DNA of 64,000 nucleotides from Anabaena sp. UHCC 0204 (lineage in GTDB: Bacteria > Cyanobacteriota > Cyanobacteriia > Cyanobacteriales > Nostocaceae): the NCBI RefSeq assembly GCF_009711975.1, contig NZ_VIKW01000013.1, forward strand, positions 67,887-131,886, given 5' to 3'. Shown here piece by piece: positions 8,277 through 19,373 of this stretch. Below the pieces are notes generated by a model that ran no database searches, was not told where the DNA came from, and saw only the letters and a program-made list of their open reading frames with translations. Numbering within the stretch: position 1 is the first letter of the stretch; each line of letters starts with the position of its first letter. Position numbers and translations under genes: made by a program.

Positions 8277-10868
8277 ATGAAAATTACAGTCACAAATCTG
8301 GAAGAACTCAAAGTTTTAATTCAACAAGTTAAAGCTGCTCAAATTCAATATGCAGAATATACCCAAGAACAAGTAGATCACATCTTCAAACAAGCTGCTA
8401 GGGCTGCAAATTCGGCACGAATTCCTTTAGCGAAAATGGCTGTAGAAGAAACAGGTATGGGTGTGATAGAAGATAAAGTGATTAAAAACCACTTTGCTTC
8501 CGAATATATTTACAACAAATATAAAACCGAAAAAACCTGTGGCATCATTGAAGATGATAAACAATTCGGCATTCAGAGGATTGCTGAACCAGTAGGTATA
8601 TTAGCCGGAATTGTTCCCGTCACCAACCCCACTTCCACCGCTATTTTTAAAGCCTTACTAGCTCTAAAAACCCGGAATGGAATTATTTTCTCACCCCACC
8701 CCCGCGCCAAAGAATGCACAATTAAAGCTGCCAAAATTATCCTAGCAGCGGCTATCGAAGCGGGAGCGCCTCCAGGGATTATTGGTTGGATTGATGAACC
8801 GACAGTTGAACTTTCTCAACAGTTAATGCAGCATCCAAATATTAACCTCATTCTCGCCACTGGTGGACCAGGAATGGTACGCGCTGCTTATTCTTCTGGT
8901 CATGCTTCCTTGGGCGTGGGTTCAGGAAATACCCCGGCTTTAATTGACTCAACTGCTGATATTAAAATGGCCGTTTCTTCAATTTTGATCAGCAAAACTT
9001 TTGATAATGGCATGATTTGTGCCAGTGAACAATCGGTGATTGTTTTAGATGATATTTACGAAAGTGTGAAGCAAGAATTTATGACTCGTGGTGCATATTT
9101 CTTGAATGAACAGGAAAAGCATCAAGTCAGAGATTTGATTTTAGTTAATGGGCGTTTGAATCCGGAAATTGTTGGTCAAACTGTTGCTAAACTAGCGGAA
9201 ATGGCAGGAGTAGAAAAAGCCAAAGAATCTAAACTAATTATTGCAGAAGTTGCAGAAATTGGCATCACAGAAGCATTATCTTCTGAAAAACTTTCCCCAA
9301 TTTTAGCCATGTATCGGGCAGAAACTTTTTCAGAAGCAGTTGATACAGCCGAAAAATTAATTGAATTTGGTGGACTTGGACATACTTCTGTACTTTACAC
9401 TGCACCAGAAAATCGCCCTCACATTGTCGAATTTGAAAATAAACTACACACCAGTCGCGTGTTAGTTAATACGCCCTCTTCTCAAGGTGCAATTGGTGAC
9501 TTATATAACTTCCGACTTGATCCATCTTTAACTTTAGGTTGTGGTAGTTGGGGGAATAATTCTGTTAGTGATAATGTTGGTCCGCGTCACCTGATTAACA
9601 TTAAAACAGTCACAGAAAGACGGGAAAATATGCTTTGGTTTCGTGTCCCTCCCAAAGTTTATTTCAAATATGGATGCTTACCCGTTGCTCTGGGAGACTT
9701 AGCAGGAAAACACCGCGCCTTGATTATTACCGACCAACCATTATTTGAATTAGGACTTGCGGAAAAAGTTACTAATGTTTTAGAAGAAATGGGCATTAAA
9801 ACCCAAGTTTTTTATGATGTTGAACCTGACCCAACATTAACAACAATTAATAAAGGACTTGCTCAAATCAATAGTTTTCATCCAGATGTAATTATTGCCA
9901 TTGGTGGTGGTTCTCCAATGGACGCAGCGAAAGTCATCTGGTTAATGTATGAACATCCAGAAACAGAATTTGATGGTTTAGCCATGCGGTTTATGGACAT
10001 CCGCAAGCGAGTATATGCGTTGCCAGAATTAGGAAATAAAGCCATTTTAGTGGCAATTCCGACCACATCAGGAACAGGTTCAGAAGTAACACCATTTGCA
10101 GTTGTAACAGACGATAGGACGGGCATAAAATACCCCTTGGCTGATTATGCACTCACTCCAAATATGGCAATTATTGACCCCGAATTGGTGTTAAATATGC
10201 CCAAGCCACTCACAGCTTATGGTGGTATTGATGCCCTAACTCATGCTCTGGAGGCTTATGTTTCTATCTGTGCTTCCGAATATACTAAAGGGTTAGCTTT
10301 AGAAGCAATTCGCTTATTATTTAAATACTTGCCTTCTGCTTATAAAAATGGAGCAAAAGATCCTAAAGCTAGGGAAAAAGTTCATTATGCAGCGACAATT
10401 GCCGGCATGGCATTTGCTAATGCTTTCCTGGGTATTTGTCACTCCCTAGCGCATAAATTAGGCTCTACCTTCCACATTCCCCACGGGTTAGCAAATGCCC
10501 TAATGATTTCTCATGTTATTCGCTACAATGCCACAGATGCACCCTTCAAACAAGCGATTTTTCCCCAATATGAATATCCCAATGCTAAATGGCGTTATGC
10601 CAAAATTGCCGATTATTTAGAATTAGGAGGAAACACAGAAGATGAGAAAGTAGAATTGCTAATTACTGCTGTGGAAAAACTCAAACAAGATGTAGAAATC
10701 CCCCTAACCATTAAGGATTTCATTAAAGATGATGAACAAACCTTCTATGACAAGTTAGAATCAATGGCAGAACAAGCCTTTGATGATCAATGTACAGGAG
10801 CAAATCCTCGTTATCCCTTAATTAGTGACTTGCAAGATTTGTACATCAAAGCATATCGGGGCAAATAG
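8277..10868 (+). CDS. adhE: Bifunctional acetaldehyde/alcohol dehydrogenase AdhE
   Basis: 863 residues, close to the normal AdhE length. The first half is an acetylating aldehyde dehydrogenase (GGPGMVRAAYSSG for cofactor binding, FDNGMICASEQSV with the catalytic Cys). The second half is an iron-dependent alcohol dehydrogenase (IIAIGGGSPMDAAKV, TTSGTGSEVTPFAVVTD, and the Fe ligands in FLGICHSLAHKLG and FHIPHGLANA). It reduces acetyl-CoA to ethanol and regenerates two NAD+. Its position between pflA and pflB fits dark, anoxic fermentation. The ATG at 8277 is the first good start, 56 bp after pflA. Confidence 0.95.
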   Translation: MKITVTNLEELKVLIQQVKAAQIQYAEYTQEQVDHIFKQAARAANSARIPLAKMAVEETGMGVIEDKVIKNHFASEYIYNKYKTEKTCGIIEDDKQFGIQRIAEPVGILAGIVPVTNPTSTAIFKALLALKTRNGIIFSPHPRAKECTIKAAKIILAAAIEAGAPPGIIGWIDEPTVELSQQLMQHPNINLILATGGPGMVRAAYSSGHASLGVGSGNTPALIDSTADIKMAVSSILISKTFDNGMICASEQSVIVLDDIYESVKQEFMTRGAYFLNEQEKHQVRDLILVNGRLNPEIVGQTVAKLAEMAGVEKAKESKLIIAEVAEIGITEALSSEKLSPILAMYRAETFSEAVDTAEKLIEFGGLGHTSVLYTAPENRPHIVEFENKLHTSRVLVNTPSSQGAIGDLYNFRLDPSLTLGCGSWGNNSVSDNVGPRHLINIKTVTERRENMLWFRVPPKVYFKYGCLPVALGDLAGKHRALIITDQPLFELGLAEKVTNVLEEMGIKTQVFYDVEPDPTLTTINKGLAQINSFHPDVIIAIGGGSPMDAAKVIWLMYEHPETEFDGLAMRFMDIRKRVYALPELGNKAILVAIPTTSGTGSEVTPFAVVTDDRTGIKYPLADYALTPNMAIIDPELVLNMPKPLTAYGGIDALTHALEAYVSICASEYTKGLALEAIRLLFKYLPSAYKNGAKDPKAREKVHYAATIAGMAFANAFLGICHSLAHKLGSTFHIPHGLANALMISHVIRYNATDAPFKQAIFPQYEYPNAKWRYAKIADYLELGGNTEDEKVELLITAVEKLKQDVEIPLTIKDFIKDDEQTFYDKLESMAEQAFDDQCTGANPRYPLISDLQDLYIKAYRGK

Positions 10869-10933
10869 GGAATTGGGGATTGGGGATTGGTGATTGGTGA
10901 TTGGGTAATAATTTTGAATTTTTGGAGGTAATT

Positions 10934-13210
10934 ATGGTTGCTAACTTAGAACGTCAAAGCCCAGAAAAATCTAGCTCAAACTTGTGCGAACAATGGCAAG
11001 ATTTTACTACTGGTAAATGGAATCAAGAAATAGATGTGCGTGATTTTATTCAAGCTAATTACACACCGTATGCTGGAAATGATAGCTTTTTAACTAATGC
11101 TACCGAACGCACTCAAACACTTTGGAGTTTAGTCGGTGATTTGATGAAATTGGAACGAGAAAAAGGGATTTTAGATACCGATACCCAAGTACCATCAACA
11201 ATTGTTTCTCATGCTCCTGGTTATATTGATCCCACAATCGAGCAAATTGTCGGTTTACAAACTGATAAACCATTGAAACGAGCGATTATGCCTTTTGGTG
11301 GAATTCGAGTCGTAAAAAACTCTCTAGAATCTTATAATTACCAACTTGATCCGCAAACAGAAGAGATATTTACGAAATATCGTAAAACCCACAATGATGG
11401 TGTTTTTGATGGTTACACTCGCCAAATGAAATTAGCAAGGCATTCTGGGATTATTACCGGATTACCTGATGCTTATGGAAGAGGAAGAATTATTGGTGAT
11501 TATCGTCGTGTCGCATTGTATGGAATTGATCGTTTAATTCTCGATAAAAAAGAGCAATTGGAATCTCTAGAATTAGACGATATGCTAGAGCCAACAATTC
11601 GACTACATGAGGAAATTGGTGAGCAAATTCGCGCATTACAAGAACTCAAAGTCATGGCTGCTAGTTACGGCTTTGATATTAGTTTGCCGGCTGTCAATGG
11701 CAAAGAAGCTGTACAGTGGACTTACTTCGCATATTTAGGTGCTGTTAAAGAACAAAATGGTGCAGCAATGTCTTTAGGAAGAGTTTCCACTTTCCTAGAT
11801 ATTTACTTTGAACGCGATTTTAAAAATGGCACATTGACAGAATCTCAAGTGCAAGAAATCATTGATCATTTTGTGATCAAATTGCGAATGGTGCGGTTTT
11901 TAAGAACACCCGAATATAATCAATTGTTCTCTGGTGATCCAACTTGGGTAACAGAATGTATTGGTGGTATAGGAGAAGATGGACGTTCTTTAGTTACTAA
12001 AACTAGCTTCCGTTTCCTGCACACTTTATATAATTTAGGTGCTGCACCAGAACCTAATTTAACTGTGCTTTGGTCAGAAAATTTGCCTGTTGGCTTTAAA
12101 CACTTCTGTACTAAAGTCTCCATTGATAGCAGTTCAATTCAATACGAAAATGACGACTTAATGCGTCCCGAATATGGCGATGATTATGGGATTGCTTGTT
12201 GTGTTTCCGCCATGCGAATTGGTAAACAAATGCAGTTTTTCGGCGCTCGTGCTAACTTAGCCAAGGCGTTATTATATGCCATTAATGGTGGTAAAGATGA
12301 AAAAACAGGACATCTTGTGACTGCTGGTTTTGTTCCCATTACTTCTGAATATTTAGATTATGAAGAAGTGGTGGAAAAATTCGACAAAATCATGGATTGG
12401 TTAGCTAAGTTGTATGTGAATACTCTGAATGTCATTCACTATATGCACGATAAATACTGTTATGAACGACTAGAAATGGCGTTACATGATCGTGATGTTT
12501 ATCGAACAGTAGCTTGCGGTATGGCGGGTTTATCGGTGGTAGCAGATGCTTTATCAGCAATTAAATACGCCAAAGTTAAAGCAATTCGTGATGAAAATGG
12601 TTTAGCAATAGATTATGAAATTGAGGGTGATTATCCTAAGTTTGGTAATAATGATGATCAAGTAGATGACATCGCCGCTAATCTTGTTCACACCTTCATG
12701 AACAAACTACGTCAGCAAAAAACCTATCGTGACGCTGTACCAACTCAATCAATTTTAACCATTACTTCCAATGTTGTTTATGGCAAAATGACAGGTAATA
12801 CACCTGATGGTAGAAAAACGGGTGAACCCTTTGCTCCTGGTGCAAATCCTTTACATGGTAGAGATACAAAAGGGGCGATCGCATCCCTTGAATCTGTTGC
12901 TAAACTACCTTATAAAGATGCTCAAGATGGCATTTCTTATACCTTTTCTATTGTCCCCAATGCTTTAGGTAAAACTGCTCAGGACAAAATTAATAACCTC
13001 AGTGGAATGTTAGATGGTTATTTCCACAATCAAGGACACCATATTAATGTCAATGTCCTTGATAAAGAGACACTTCTTGATGCAATGGATCATCCTGAAA
13101 AATATCCCCAACTGACAATTCGAGTTTCTGGATATGCGGTTAACTTCATCAAATTAACCCATGAACAACAGCTAGATGTGATCAAACGGACTTTCCATAA
13201 TCACATTTAA
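10934..13210 (+). CDS. pflB: Pyruvate formate-lyase
   Basis: 758 residues from the ATG at 10934, which has a strong TGGAGG ribosome site five bases upstream; an upstream TTG frame opening is not needed. The adjacent catalytic cysteines are in [12 protein letters not shown] (about 422-423). The glycyl-radical site is [10 protein letters not shown] near the C-terminus (Gly about 733). It converts pyruvate and CoA to acetyl-CoA and formate. The cofactor-free radical depends on PflA encoded upstream. The short gap before it holds tandem TTGGGGA/TTGGTGA repeats. Confidence 0.96.
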   Translation: MVANLERQSPEKSSSNLCEQWQDFTTGKWNQEIDVRDFIQANYTPYAGNDSFLTNATERTQTLWSLVGDLMKLEREKGILDTDTQVPSTIVSHAPGYIDPTIEQIVGLQTDKPLKRAIMPFGGIRVVKNSLESYNYQLDPQTEEIFTKYRKTHNDGVFDGYTRQMKLARHSGIITGLPDAYGRGRIIGDYRRVALYGIDRLILDKKEQLESLELDDMLEPTIRLHEEIGEQIRALQELKVMAASYGFDISLPAVNGKEAVQWTYFAYLGAVKEQNGAAMSLGRVSTFLDIYFERDFKNGTLTESQVQEIIDHFVIKLRMVRFLRTPEYNQLFSGDPTWVTECIGGIGEDGRSLVTKTSFRFLHTLYNLGAAPEPNLTVLWSENLPVGFKHFCTKVSIDSSSIQYENDDLMRPEYGDDYGIACCVSAMRIGKQMQFFGARANLAKALLYAINGGKDEKTGHLVTAGFVPITSEYLDYEEVVEKFDKIMDWLAKLYVNTLNVIHYMHDKYCYERLEMALHDRDVYRTVACGMAGLSVVADALSAIKYAKVKAIRDENGLAIDYEIEGDYPKFGNNDDQVDDIAANLVHTFMNKLRQQKTYRDAVPTQSILTITSNVVYGKMTGNTPDGRKTGEPFAPGANPLHGRDTKGAIASLESVAKLPYKDAQDGISYTFSIVPNALGKTAQDKINNLSGMLDGYFHNQGHHINVNVLDKETLLDAMDHPEKYPQLTIRVSGYAVNFIKLTHEQQLDVIKRTFHNHI

Positions 13211-13239
13211 ATTAGAATAGATGACAAGGGGTAAGCAAA

Positions 13240-13683
13240 ATGAGTGGAACTGCAATGGTGATTGGTTATGGAAATGAATTACGTAGTGATGATGCTATTG
13301 GTCAAAGAATAGCAAATGTAATCAATCTCTGGGATTTATCTAATCTAAAATCCCTTGCAGTTCCCCAACTTACCCCAGAATTAGCGGCAAATTTAGCAAA
13401 TGTCAATTTAGCAATTTTCGTGGATGCTCGGATTAATTCTGAATTAGCAGATGTGCAAGTAGAACCTATATTACCTACTACATCTAGTATGATTATAGGA
13501 CATAGTGCAGATCCGCGATCGCTCTTAGCCTTGACCAAATCTCTCTATGGTTATTGTCCCCCAGCATGGTTAGTCACAGTACCGGGAGTTAACTTTGAAT
13601 TAGGAGATTGTCTTTCACCAATAGCCGAAACAGGAATTGGTATCGCTTTAACCAAAATAATTAATATTATTAATCGAGTATAG
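13240..13683 (+). CDS. Hydrogenase-maturation-type protease (peptidase M52)
   Basis: 147 residues. AMVIGYGNELRSDDAIG at the N-terminus is the HyaD/HybD/HoxW nickel-binding start, with the Glu/Asp pair. FVDARI and GHSADPRSLLALTKSLYG supply the second Asp and the His usual in this family. M52 peptidases trim the C-terminus of NiFe-hydrogenase large subunits. Inside a pfl operon it suggests that fermentation and hydrogenase maturation are expressed together, but no hydrogenase gene lies in the window. The start is 29 bp after pflB. Confidence 0.82.
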   Translation: MSGTAMVIGYGNELRSDDAIGQRIANVINLWDLSNLKSLAVPQLTPELAANLANVNLAIFVDARINSELADVQVEPILPTTSSMIIGHSADPRSLLALTKSLYGYCPPAWLVTVPGVNFELGDCLSPIAETGIGIALTKIINIINRV

Positions 13684-13711
13684 AGTTAATTGTCAATGAT
13701 TAGGAGTATGT

Positions 13712-16483
13712 ATGACCGTATCCAGTAAAAATCTTAGTGATAAAGCCTATGATATCTTACAAACAGAGAGAATTAATCCCTTAGATGCTATATTTCAACC
13801 TAAAACCGTCGCGGTAATTGGTGCAACAGAAAAACCCGGAAGTGTGGGACGAACTTTACTTTGGAACTTAATTACTAATCCCTTCGGTGGCACAGTTTTT
13901 CCAATTAATCCTCAACGTCATAGCGTATTAGGAATTAAAGCTTATCCCACGATTTTTGATGTTCCTGAACCCATTGATTTAGCTGTTATTGCAACACCAG
14001 CACATACAGTTCCTAAAATCATTTCTGATTGTGTGGATATCGGTGTCAAAGGAGCAATAATTATTTCCGCAGGTTTTAAAGAAGCCGGAGAAAAAGGTAT
14101 TGCTTTAGAACAGGAAATACTCCAACAAGCATACCGAGGAAAAATTAGAATTATCGGTCCGAATTGTTTAGGAGTAATGAGTCCCCGCACCGGATTAAAT
14201 GCTACCTTTGCTAGTAAAATAGCCCGTCCGGGAAACGTCGGTTTCATCAGCCAAAGTGGGGCTTTATGTACATCAATTCTCGACTGGAGTTTACAGGAAA
14301 ACGTTGGTTTTAGTTCCTTCGTTTCCATCGGTTCAATGTTAGATATAAATTGGGGTGATTTGATTTATTATCTTGGTGATGATCCCCATACCAAAAGTAT
14401 TGTCATTTATATGGAATCCATTGGGGATGCCCGTTCCTTCCTCTCAGCAGCGCGAGAAGTGGCTTTAACAAAACCGATAATTGTGATTAAAGCCGGTCGT
14501 ACCGAAGCCGCAGCCAAAGCCGCAGCCTCTCACACAGGTGCATTAGCAGGAAGCGATGCTGTATTAGATGCCGCTTTTCGACGTTGTGGGGTATTACGAG
14601 TAAATAGTATTTCTGACTTATTTGATATGTCGGAAGTATTAGCAAAACAACCCCGTCCTAAAGGACCACGTTTGACGATTTTAACTAATGCTGGAGGACC
14701 TGGAGTATTAGCCACAGATACATTAATTGAAAGTGGAGGAGAACTAGCAACTATTTCTCCAGAAATCATTACTTCTCTGAATGATATTTTACCCCCACAA
14801 TGGAGTCACAATAATCCTATTGATATTTTAGGAGATGCTGATCCTCAACGTTATACAAAAGCCTTAGAAATTGCTGCCAAAGATCCCAATAGTGATGGTT
14901 TATTAGTGATTTTAACACCCCAATCAATGACAGATCCTACCCAAACAGCAGAACAATTAAAACCCTACGCGCAAATGTCGAATAAACCGATTTTAGCAAG
15001 TTGGATGGGTGGTGCAGATGTCGCTGCTGGGGAACAAATTCTGAACCATCAAGGGATTCCTACATACCGTTATCCCGATACAGCAGCGCGGATATTTAGC
15101 TATATGTGGCGGTATAGTTATAACTTGCAGGGTATTTACGAAACTCCTGTATTACCTACATTAGAATCTGATACTAATGGTGCTAAAGCTGAATTAGTCG
15201 CCAGCATTATTAATGATGCTAGAAAAGCCGGAAGAACTATTCTTACAGAATTTGAATCTAAGGAAATATTAGCAGCTTATGGGATTCCCGTAGTTGCTGG
15301 GAGCATTGCTAAAAGTGCAGAGGAAGCAGTGCATTGTGCAGAAACTATTGGTTATCCAGTGGTGTTAAAATTGTATTCTCACACCATTACTCATAAAACA
15401 GATGTGGGTGGTGTACAGTTAAATTTGCGGAATGCTGAAGCTGTAAAAAAAGCATATCATTTAATAGAATCTTCCGTGTTAGAAAAAGCCAAACTGGAAG
15501 ATTTTTTAGGTGTAACCGTGCAAGAAATGGTAAAAACCAGCGGTTATGAACTAATAATTGGTAGTAGTTTAGATCCCCAGTTTGGACCAGTATTATTATT
15601 TGGGGCTGGGGGACAGTTGGTGGAAGTTTTTCAAGATAGTTCTATCGCCCTTCCGCCTTTAAATACTACCCTAGCTAGACGAATGATGGAACAAACCAAA
15701 ATCTATAAAGCATTGAAAGGAGTCCGGGGTAGAGAAAGTATAAATATGGCGGCTTTGGAGGAATTGTTAGTAGTATTTAGTCAATTAGTTGTGGAACAAC
15801 CAGGGATTAAAGAAATTGACATTAATCCTTTATTAGCTATTCCTCCTAGTCCGGATCATCCTGGTGGTTTAATAGCTTTAGATGGGAGAATAGTATTACA
15901 TTCTCCTGAAGTGGAAACACATCAATTACCAAAATTAGCTATTCGTCCCTATCCTCATCAATATGTTAGCAATGGAACTCTCAAGAATGGGACACCAATT
16001 ACTATCCGTCCTATCCGTCCTGAAGACGAACCAGTAATAGTTAAATTTCACAAAACACTCTCAGAAGAAAGTGTTTATTTACGGTACTTTCACCTAATTA
16101 AATTAAGTCAACGTATCGCCCATGAACGACTTACCAGAATTTGTTTTATTGACTATGACAGAGAAATGGCATTAGTCGTAGAACATGAAAATCCAGAAAC
16201 CAAAGAAACGGAAATCATAGCAGTAGGAAGATTGAGTAAATTACATGGTAGTAGTGCGGCGGAATTTGCTATGCTAGTGAGCGATCGCCATCAATGTCAA
16301 GGCTTAGGTACACAAATACTCCGCAGATTATTAGAAGTCGGTAAAAAGGAGAAAATCTGTTGCATCTATGCTGACATTTTAGCTGATAACTCAGGTATGC
16401 AAAGAGTATGTCAAAAACTCGGCTTTCAGATTTTACATACTAATGATCCAACAGTATTAAAAGCTGAAATTCAACTAACATAG
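13712..16483 (+). CDS. ADP-forming acetyl-CoA synthetase fused to a GNAT acetyltransferase
   Basis: 923 residues with four parts. A CoA-binding Rossmann domain comes first ([19 protein letters not shown], about 28-46). A succinyl-CoA-ligase-like domain follows ([24 protein letters not shown]). Next is an ATP-grasp subunit ([29 protein letters not shown], about 555-573). A GNAT domain occupies roughly 770-920 (ECxGxG-like [16 protein letters not shown]). It could make ATP and acetate from the acetyl-CoA that PflB produces. Proteins of this layout (Pat-like) can also acetylate lysines of other proteins, so the true role may be regulatory. It is the last gene of the operon. Confidence 0.85.
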   Translation: MTVSSKNLSDKAYDILQTERINPLDAIFQPKTVAVIGATEKPGSVGRTLLWNLITNPFGGTVFPINPQRHSVLGIKAYPTIFDVPEPIDLAVIATPAHTVPKIISDCVDIGVKGAIIISAGFKEAGEKGIALEQEILQQAYRGKIRIIGPNCLGVMSPRTGLNATFASKIARPGNVGFISQSGALCTSILDWSLQENVGFSSFVSIGSMLDINWGDLIYYLGDDPHTKSIVIYMESIGDARSFLSAAREVALTKPIIVIKAGRTEAAAKAAASHTGALAGSDAVLDAAFRRCGVLRVNSISDLFDMSEVLAKQPRPKGPRLTILTNAGGPGVLATDTLIESGGELATISPEIITSLNDILPPQWSHNNPIDILGDADPQRYTKALEIAAKDPNSDGLLVILTPQSMTDPTQTAEQLKPYAQMSNKPILASWMGGADVAAGEQILNHQGIPTYRYPDTAARIFSYMWRYSYNLQGIYETPVLPTLESDTNGAKAELVASIINDARKAGRTILTEFESKEILAAYGIPVVAGSIAKSAEEAVHCAETIGYPVVLKLYSHTITHKTDVGGVQLNLRNAEAVKKAYHLIESSVLEKAKLEDFLGVTVQEMVKTSGYELIIGSSLDPQFGPVLLFGAGGQLVEVFQDSSIALPPLNTTLARRMMEQTKIYKALKGVRGRESINMAALEELLVVFSQLVVEQPGIKEIDINPLLAIPPSPDHPGGLIALDGRIVLHSPEVETHQLPKLAIRPYPHQYVSNGTLKNGTPITIRPIRPEDEPVIVKFHKTLSEESVYLRYFHLIKLSQRIAHERLTRICFIDYDREMALVVEHENPETKETEIIAVGRLSKLHGSSAAEFAMLVSDRHQCQGLGTQILRRLLEVGKKEKICCIYADILADNSGMQRVCQKLGFQILHTNDPTVLKAEIQLT

Positions 16484-16521
16484 AACCAACCCAGCACCTC
16501 CTCAAAAATCATCTTCTTAAC

Positions 16522-16551
16522 TGGCGGTAATTCATGAATTACCGCCATTTT
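16522..16551 (+). terminator. Rho-independent terminator of the pfl operon
   Basis: A 26-base perfect palindrome (TGGCGGTAATTCA and its complement) followed by TTTT, 38 bp after the stop of the acetyl-CoA synthetase gene. Confidence 0.85.
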
Positions 16552-16807
16552 AAATATTAAAATTTGTTAATTAATTCGGCGTTGCTGAATTAGGGTATGA
16601 AATTCAAAAATCAATGATTTCAAACTCTTACTCTCTGTAGACTCTGCGCCTCTGCGTGTTCGCGCAGCGTGCCGTAGGCATAACAAAATCATACTCTTAA
16701 TCAGCAACACCATTAATTCCTTCTTCCCTCTTCCTTCGTTTCCTTCGCTTCTATGGCTAACGCCACGCTCCGCGAACGTGGTTAATTTTTCTTATCTTGA
16801 CAACTAA
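16552..16807. repeat. Spacer of small palindromic repeats
   Basis: Gene-free. It contains fragments of two dispersed palindromes: TGTTCGCGCAGCGTGCCGTA and TGGCTAACGCCACGCTCCGC. Variants of the second recur near 17975 and 34105. Nothing coding or clearly regulatory is seen. Confidence 0.5.
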
Positions 16808-17569
16808 CTACTTCTCCAATAATTGCTTTTCTTCAGGTAGTAGATGAGTTTCCGGTTCTACCCTGCTATTGGCACTATTCATTCTATGCAAATTAGGTTT
16901 CATAATTAGACTGACACCAACAGCCCAAGCTAACGCAACCATCCAACCAGCAATAATATCACTGGGGAAATGAACTCCAAGATAAAGCCTTGTCCAACCA
17001 ATAACTAAAACGTATAAACTACCGACAGTTATCACTAGCCACCGCCAAGGACGATGCCAAGTTAAAATCACAAAAATCACTACCAATGTCATGCTTGTCA
17101 TCGCGTGACCACTGGGAAAAGCATAATCAAATTCAGGTGCTTTTGATACCCATAATTGGGGACGCACTCGGCGCATAAATTCTTTAGCTGTGCGATTAAT
17201 GAGAAAGTTTCCTAAAACTGTAGTGAATACATAAGCAAGAGTTCTCCACCTTCTTCGCTTCCATAATATTACTGCGATCGCACTTAATACAGGTAACACA
17301 GTCCAGAATCCTCCCAACTGAGTCAACCATACGGCAATAGTATCAAGTTGTGGATTAGCTGTAGAGTAAATTGCCTGTAAAATAGGTATATCCCAGGAAA
17401 AACCACCTTCATTTTCCCAAATTTGCACCGCCAGGATTTCTACAACCTGCAACGGTAAATACACACCCATAAACATTAGTAACAAAGAACGCCAGTGTGA
17501 AAGCAGCAGGTTTTTTAAAAAATTAAGCGGTGACTTGCTTGTACGTCTACTTTGGTTTAGTTTTTTCAT
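16808..17569 (-). CDS. PAP2-family membrane phosphatase
   Basis: 253 residues with about six transmembrane helices. All three phosphatase motifs are present: KEFMRRVRP (KxxxxxxRP), YAFPSGHAM (PSGH), and TRLYLGVHFPSD (SRxxxGxHxxxD with Thr for Ser). The family dephosphorylates lipid phosphates such as phosphatidate or undecaprenyl pyrophosphate at the membrane. Substrate cannot be told from sequence. There is a basic N-terminus, a cytoplasmic charged tail at the C-terminus, and no operon partner. Confidence 0.88.
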   Translation of the reverse strand: MKKLNQSRRTSKSPLNFLKNLLLSHWRSLLLMFMGVYLPLQVVEILAVQIWENEGGFSWDIPILQAIYSTANPQLDTIAVWLTQLGGFWTVLPVLSAIAVILWKRRRWRTLAYVFTTVLGNFLINRTAKEFMRRVRPQLWVSKAPEFDYAFPSGHAMTSMTLVVIFVILTWHRPWRWLVITVGSLYVLVIGWTRLYLGVHFPSDIIAGWMVALAWAVGVSLIMKPNLHRMNSANSRVEPETHLLPEEKQLLEK

Positions 17570-18026
17570 AATTAGATGTATAGCAGTATTCTCAGTATCT
17601 TTTTATCAGAATACTCAGAATAAATCAACTGCCATAAGTAACTAGACAAAAATAAATCAACTTAGATTAAGTAATGTAAAAAATATTGAGATGATTTGGT
17701 AGTAAGGGCTTCAGCCCTTAAATGAGGACTAAAGTCCTCACTACAAACCTGGAATTATTTAGTCCGTTCTACTTAGGATTTTGGATGAAATAACCTATAA
17801 TTCTCGGTTATTGTTTTGGTGTACGACAAGAAACCTCAAACAAAGTTTGACACTTTATTAAATCCACGATCCTTAGTTCAGAAGTTGCTAGTTATTTAGT
17901 TGAGGTTGGTAATAGGTGATAAAACTCCAGTTTTTATCCTGTACATCCTTAAATCCTGGACATCCTGATAGCGTAGCGTGGCGTTAGCCATTTCTGACAA
18001 TTTCTCTAACTAGCAAATTACATTAC
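17570..18026. repeat. Spacer with dispersed hairpin repeats
   Basis: 457 bp without a gene. At 17698-17753 are two adjacent hairpins (AAGGGCTTCAGCCCTT and GAGGACTAAAGTCCTC) flanked by GTAGT / ACTAC, a familiar cyanobacterial repeat. At 17940-17995 lies another repeat with CCTGTACATCC / CCTGGACATCC and the GCGTAGCGTGGCGTTAGCC palindrome piece. Confidence 0.55.
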
Positions 18027-18770
18027 TTATTGTAGTAATTCCTGAAACCGATTTTTATCCCTAATTTTATCGAAATCTGCGTCTGTTTTTGCTAACTCTT
18101 GATATTTATTAGGTACAAGTTGAATAGCTTTCTTTAAATTTTCAATGGCTAGTTCGACATTATTTTGTAAGGCATAATTACAAGCTTTGTTATAATATGC
18201 TTGATGCAAATTAGGTTGAATTGTAATTGCTTGATTGTAAGAGGCTAAAGCTTCTTTGTAGCGTTGTAATTTGGTAAGAACAATGCCTCTGTTAATCCAG
18301 GCTTCATGTTTGTTGGCTTGAATAGCGATCGCTTCATCATAGGATTTTACGGCTTCTTCGTAACGCCGTAAAGCTGTTAAAGCATTACCACGATTATACC
18401 AAGCCTCATCTTTATTTGGACGAATGGCGATCGCCTTATCATAAGATTCTACCGCCTCTGGATATTGTTGCAAAGCTATTAAGGCATTTCCACGATTTAC
18501 CCATGTTTCTGCACTGTCGGTTTTAATAGCTATCACTTGATCATAAGCTACTAATGCTTCTTTATAGCGATGGGTATCTAATAAACCGTTACCTTGTAAT
18601 AGTAAGTTTTCTGCTTTTTGACTATCTTGTACTTCGGTGATCAGTTGAGTAACATTGCTCTGCTGAACCAATTGTTTGACATTTTCAGATGAAGAATTTG
18701 GCAATTCACTACAGCTTATTGTCAAAAAACTGATCAACCCAGGGGCAATTAAGCGTTGCCAAACTACCAT
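18027..18770 (-). CDS. TPR-repeat lipoprotein
   Basis: 247 residues. The N-terminus is hydrophobic and ends in a plausible lipobox (FLTISC), so the protein is probably lipid-anchored. From about residue 55 come five 34-residue tetratricopeptide units of the form AWxNRGNALxxLxxYxEAxxSYDxAIAI. TPR proteins act as scaffolds. No partner is implied by the neighbours. It stands alone between gene-poor spacers. Confidence 0.85.
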   Translation of the reverse strand: MVVWQRLIAPGLISFLTISCSELPNSSSENVKQLVQQSNVTQLITEVQDSQKAENLLLQGNGLLDTHRYKEALVAYDQVIAIKTDSAETWVNRGNALIALQQYPEAVESYDKAIAIRPNKDEAWYNRGNALTALRRYEEAVKSYDEAIAIQANKHEAWINRGIVLTKLQRYKEALASYNQAITIQPNLHQAYYNKACNYALQNNVELAIENLKKAIQLVPNKYQELAKTDADFDKIRDKNRFQELLQ

Positions 18771-19373
18771 ATTATTGCACCTACAAAACTCATTATAATT
18801 ATGATCCTAAAGCTGATGGTGATTTAAAAGTCGTATCAAAATCAACTAATTGTTATTAATTGTTTTTTGATTGTGCAAAGTAAAGATGAGGATTCTGACA
18901 AAGGTTTAACAAATTAGGGCTATCATACCATACTTATGTTAAATAAATCAATTGCCCCGTAAGTATAAACTTTACTCATCTATAGTACCGCTTATTATAT
19001 AACCATTTTATTTGTTTGGTAAAAACTGGCAGTGCATAACCATACTTAATTTGTCAATAGAGAATTCAGAGACTAGTACCACAGGGTGGAATTGAAAATT
19101 AAACATTAAAAAAGCAGATGACACAAGCTTCTGGAGAATTTAGAGGCTGGATCTATTCCCTGTTCCCTAAAACTAAAAAACTTTGTACCTCACGAGCATG
19201 GGAACTGCTATATTTGCCATAAAGTATTGTTGTCATATTGGCAAAAAAAATATACAATCTTTAAGAGAAAACGTCAATTTTCTAAACTCAATATGATGTA
19301 AGTTATAATTTGTTCACATTATCTGGTTAAATAAGAAATATTAATAACTATATAATATAGGACTATCGAAAGT
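18771..19373. other. Gene-poor spacer
   Basis: 603 bp, AT-rich, upstream of two divergent genes. Apart from the MITE-like repeat at 19071-19155 I see no gene or clear signal. Confidence 0.45.
19071..19155. repeat. MITE-like dispersed repeat, copy 3 (inverted)
   Basis: The reverse complement matches the elements at 6515 and 7263: GACTAGTACCACAGGGTGG, AATTAAACATTAAAAAAGCAG and TGACACAAGCTTCTGGAGAA mirror ACAC-GCTGTGTAATCTGC-TTTTTT and the CCCTGCGGTACTAGT end. It is shorter and more decayed. Confidence 0.5.

Noticed and set aside
10901..10933. TTG start adding 11 residues to PflB
   Set aside because: The region holds short tandem repeats. A strong GGAGG lies just before the ATG at 10934.
13942..14328. 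128-codon minus-strand ORF inside the acetyl-CoA synthetase gene
   Set aside because: It is a shadow of a conserved coding region on the other strand, with no domain features.
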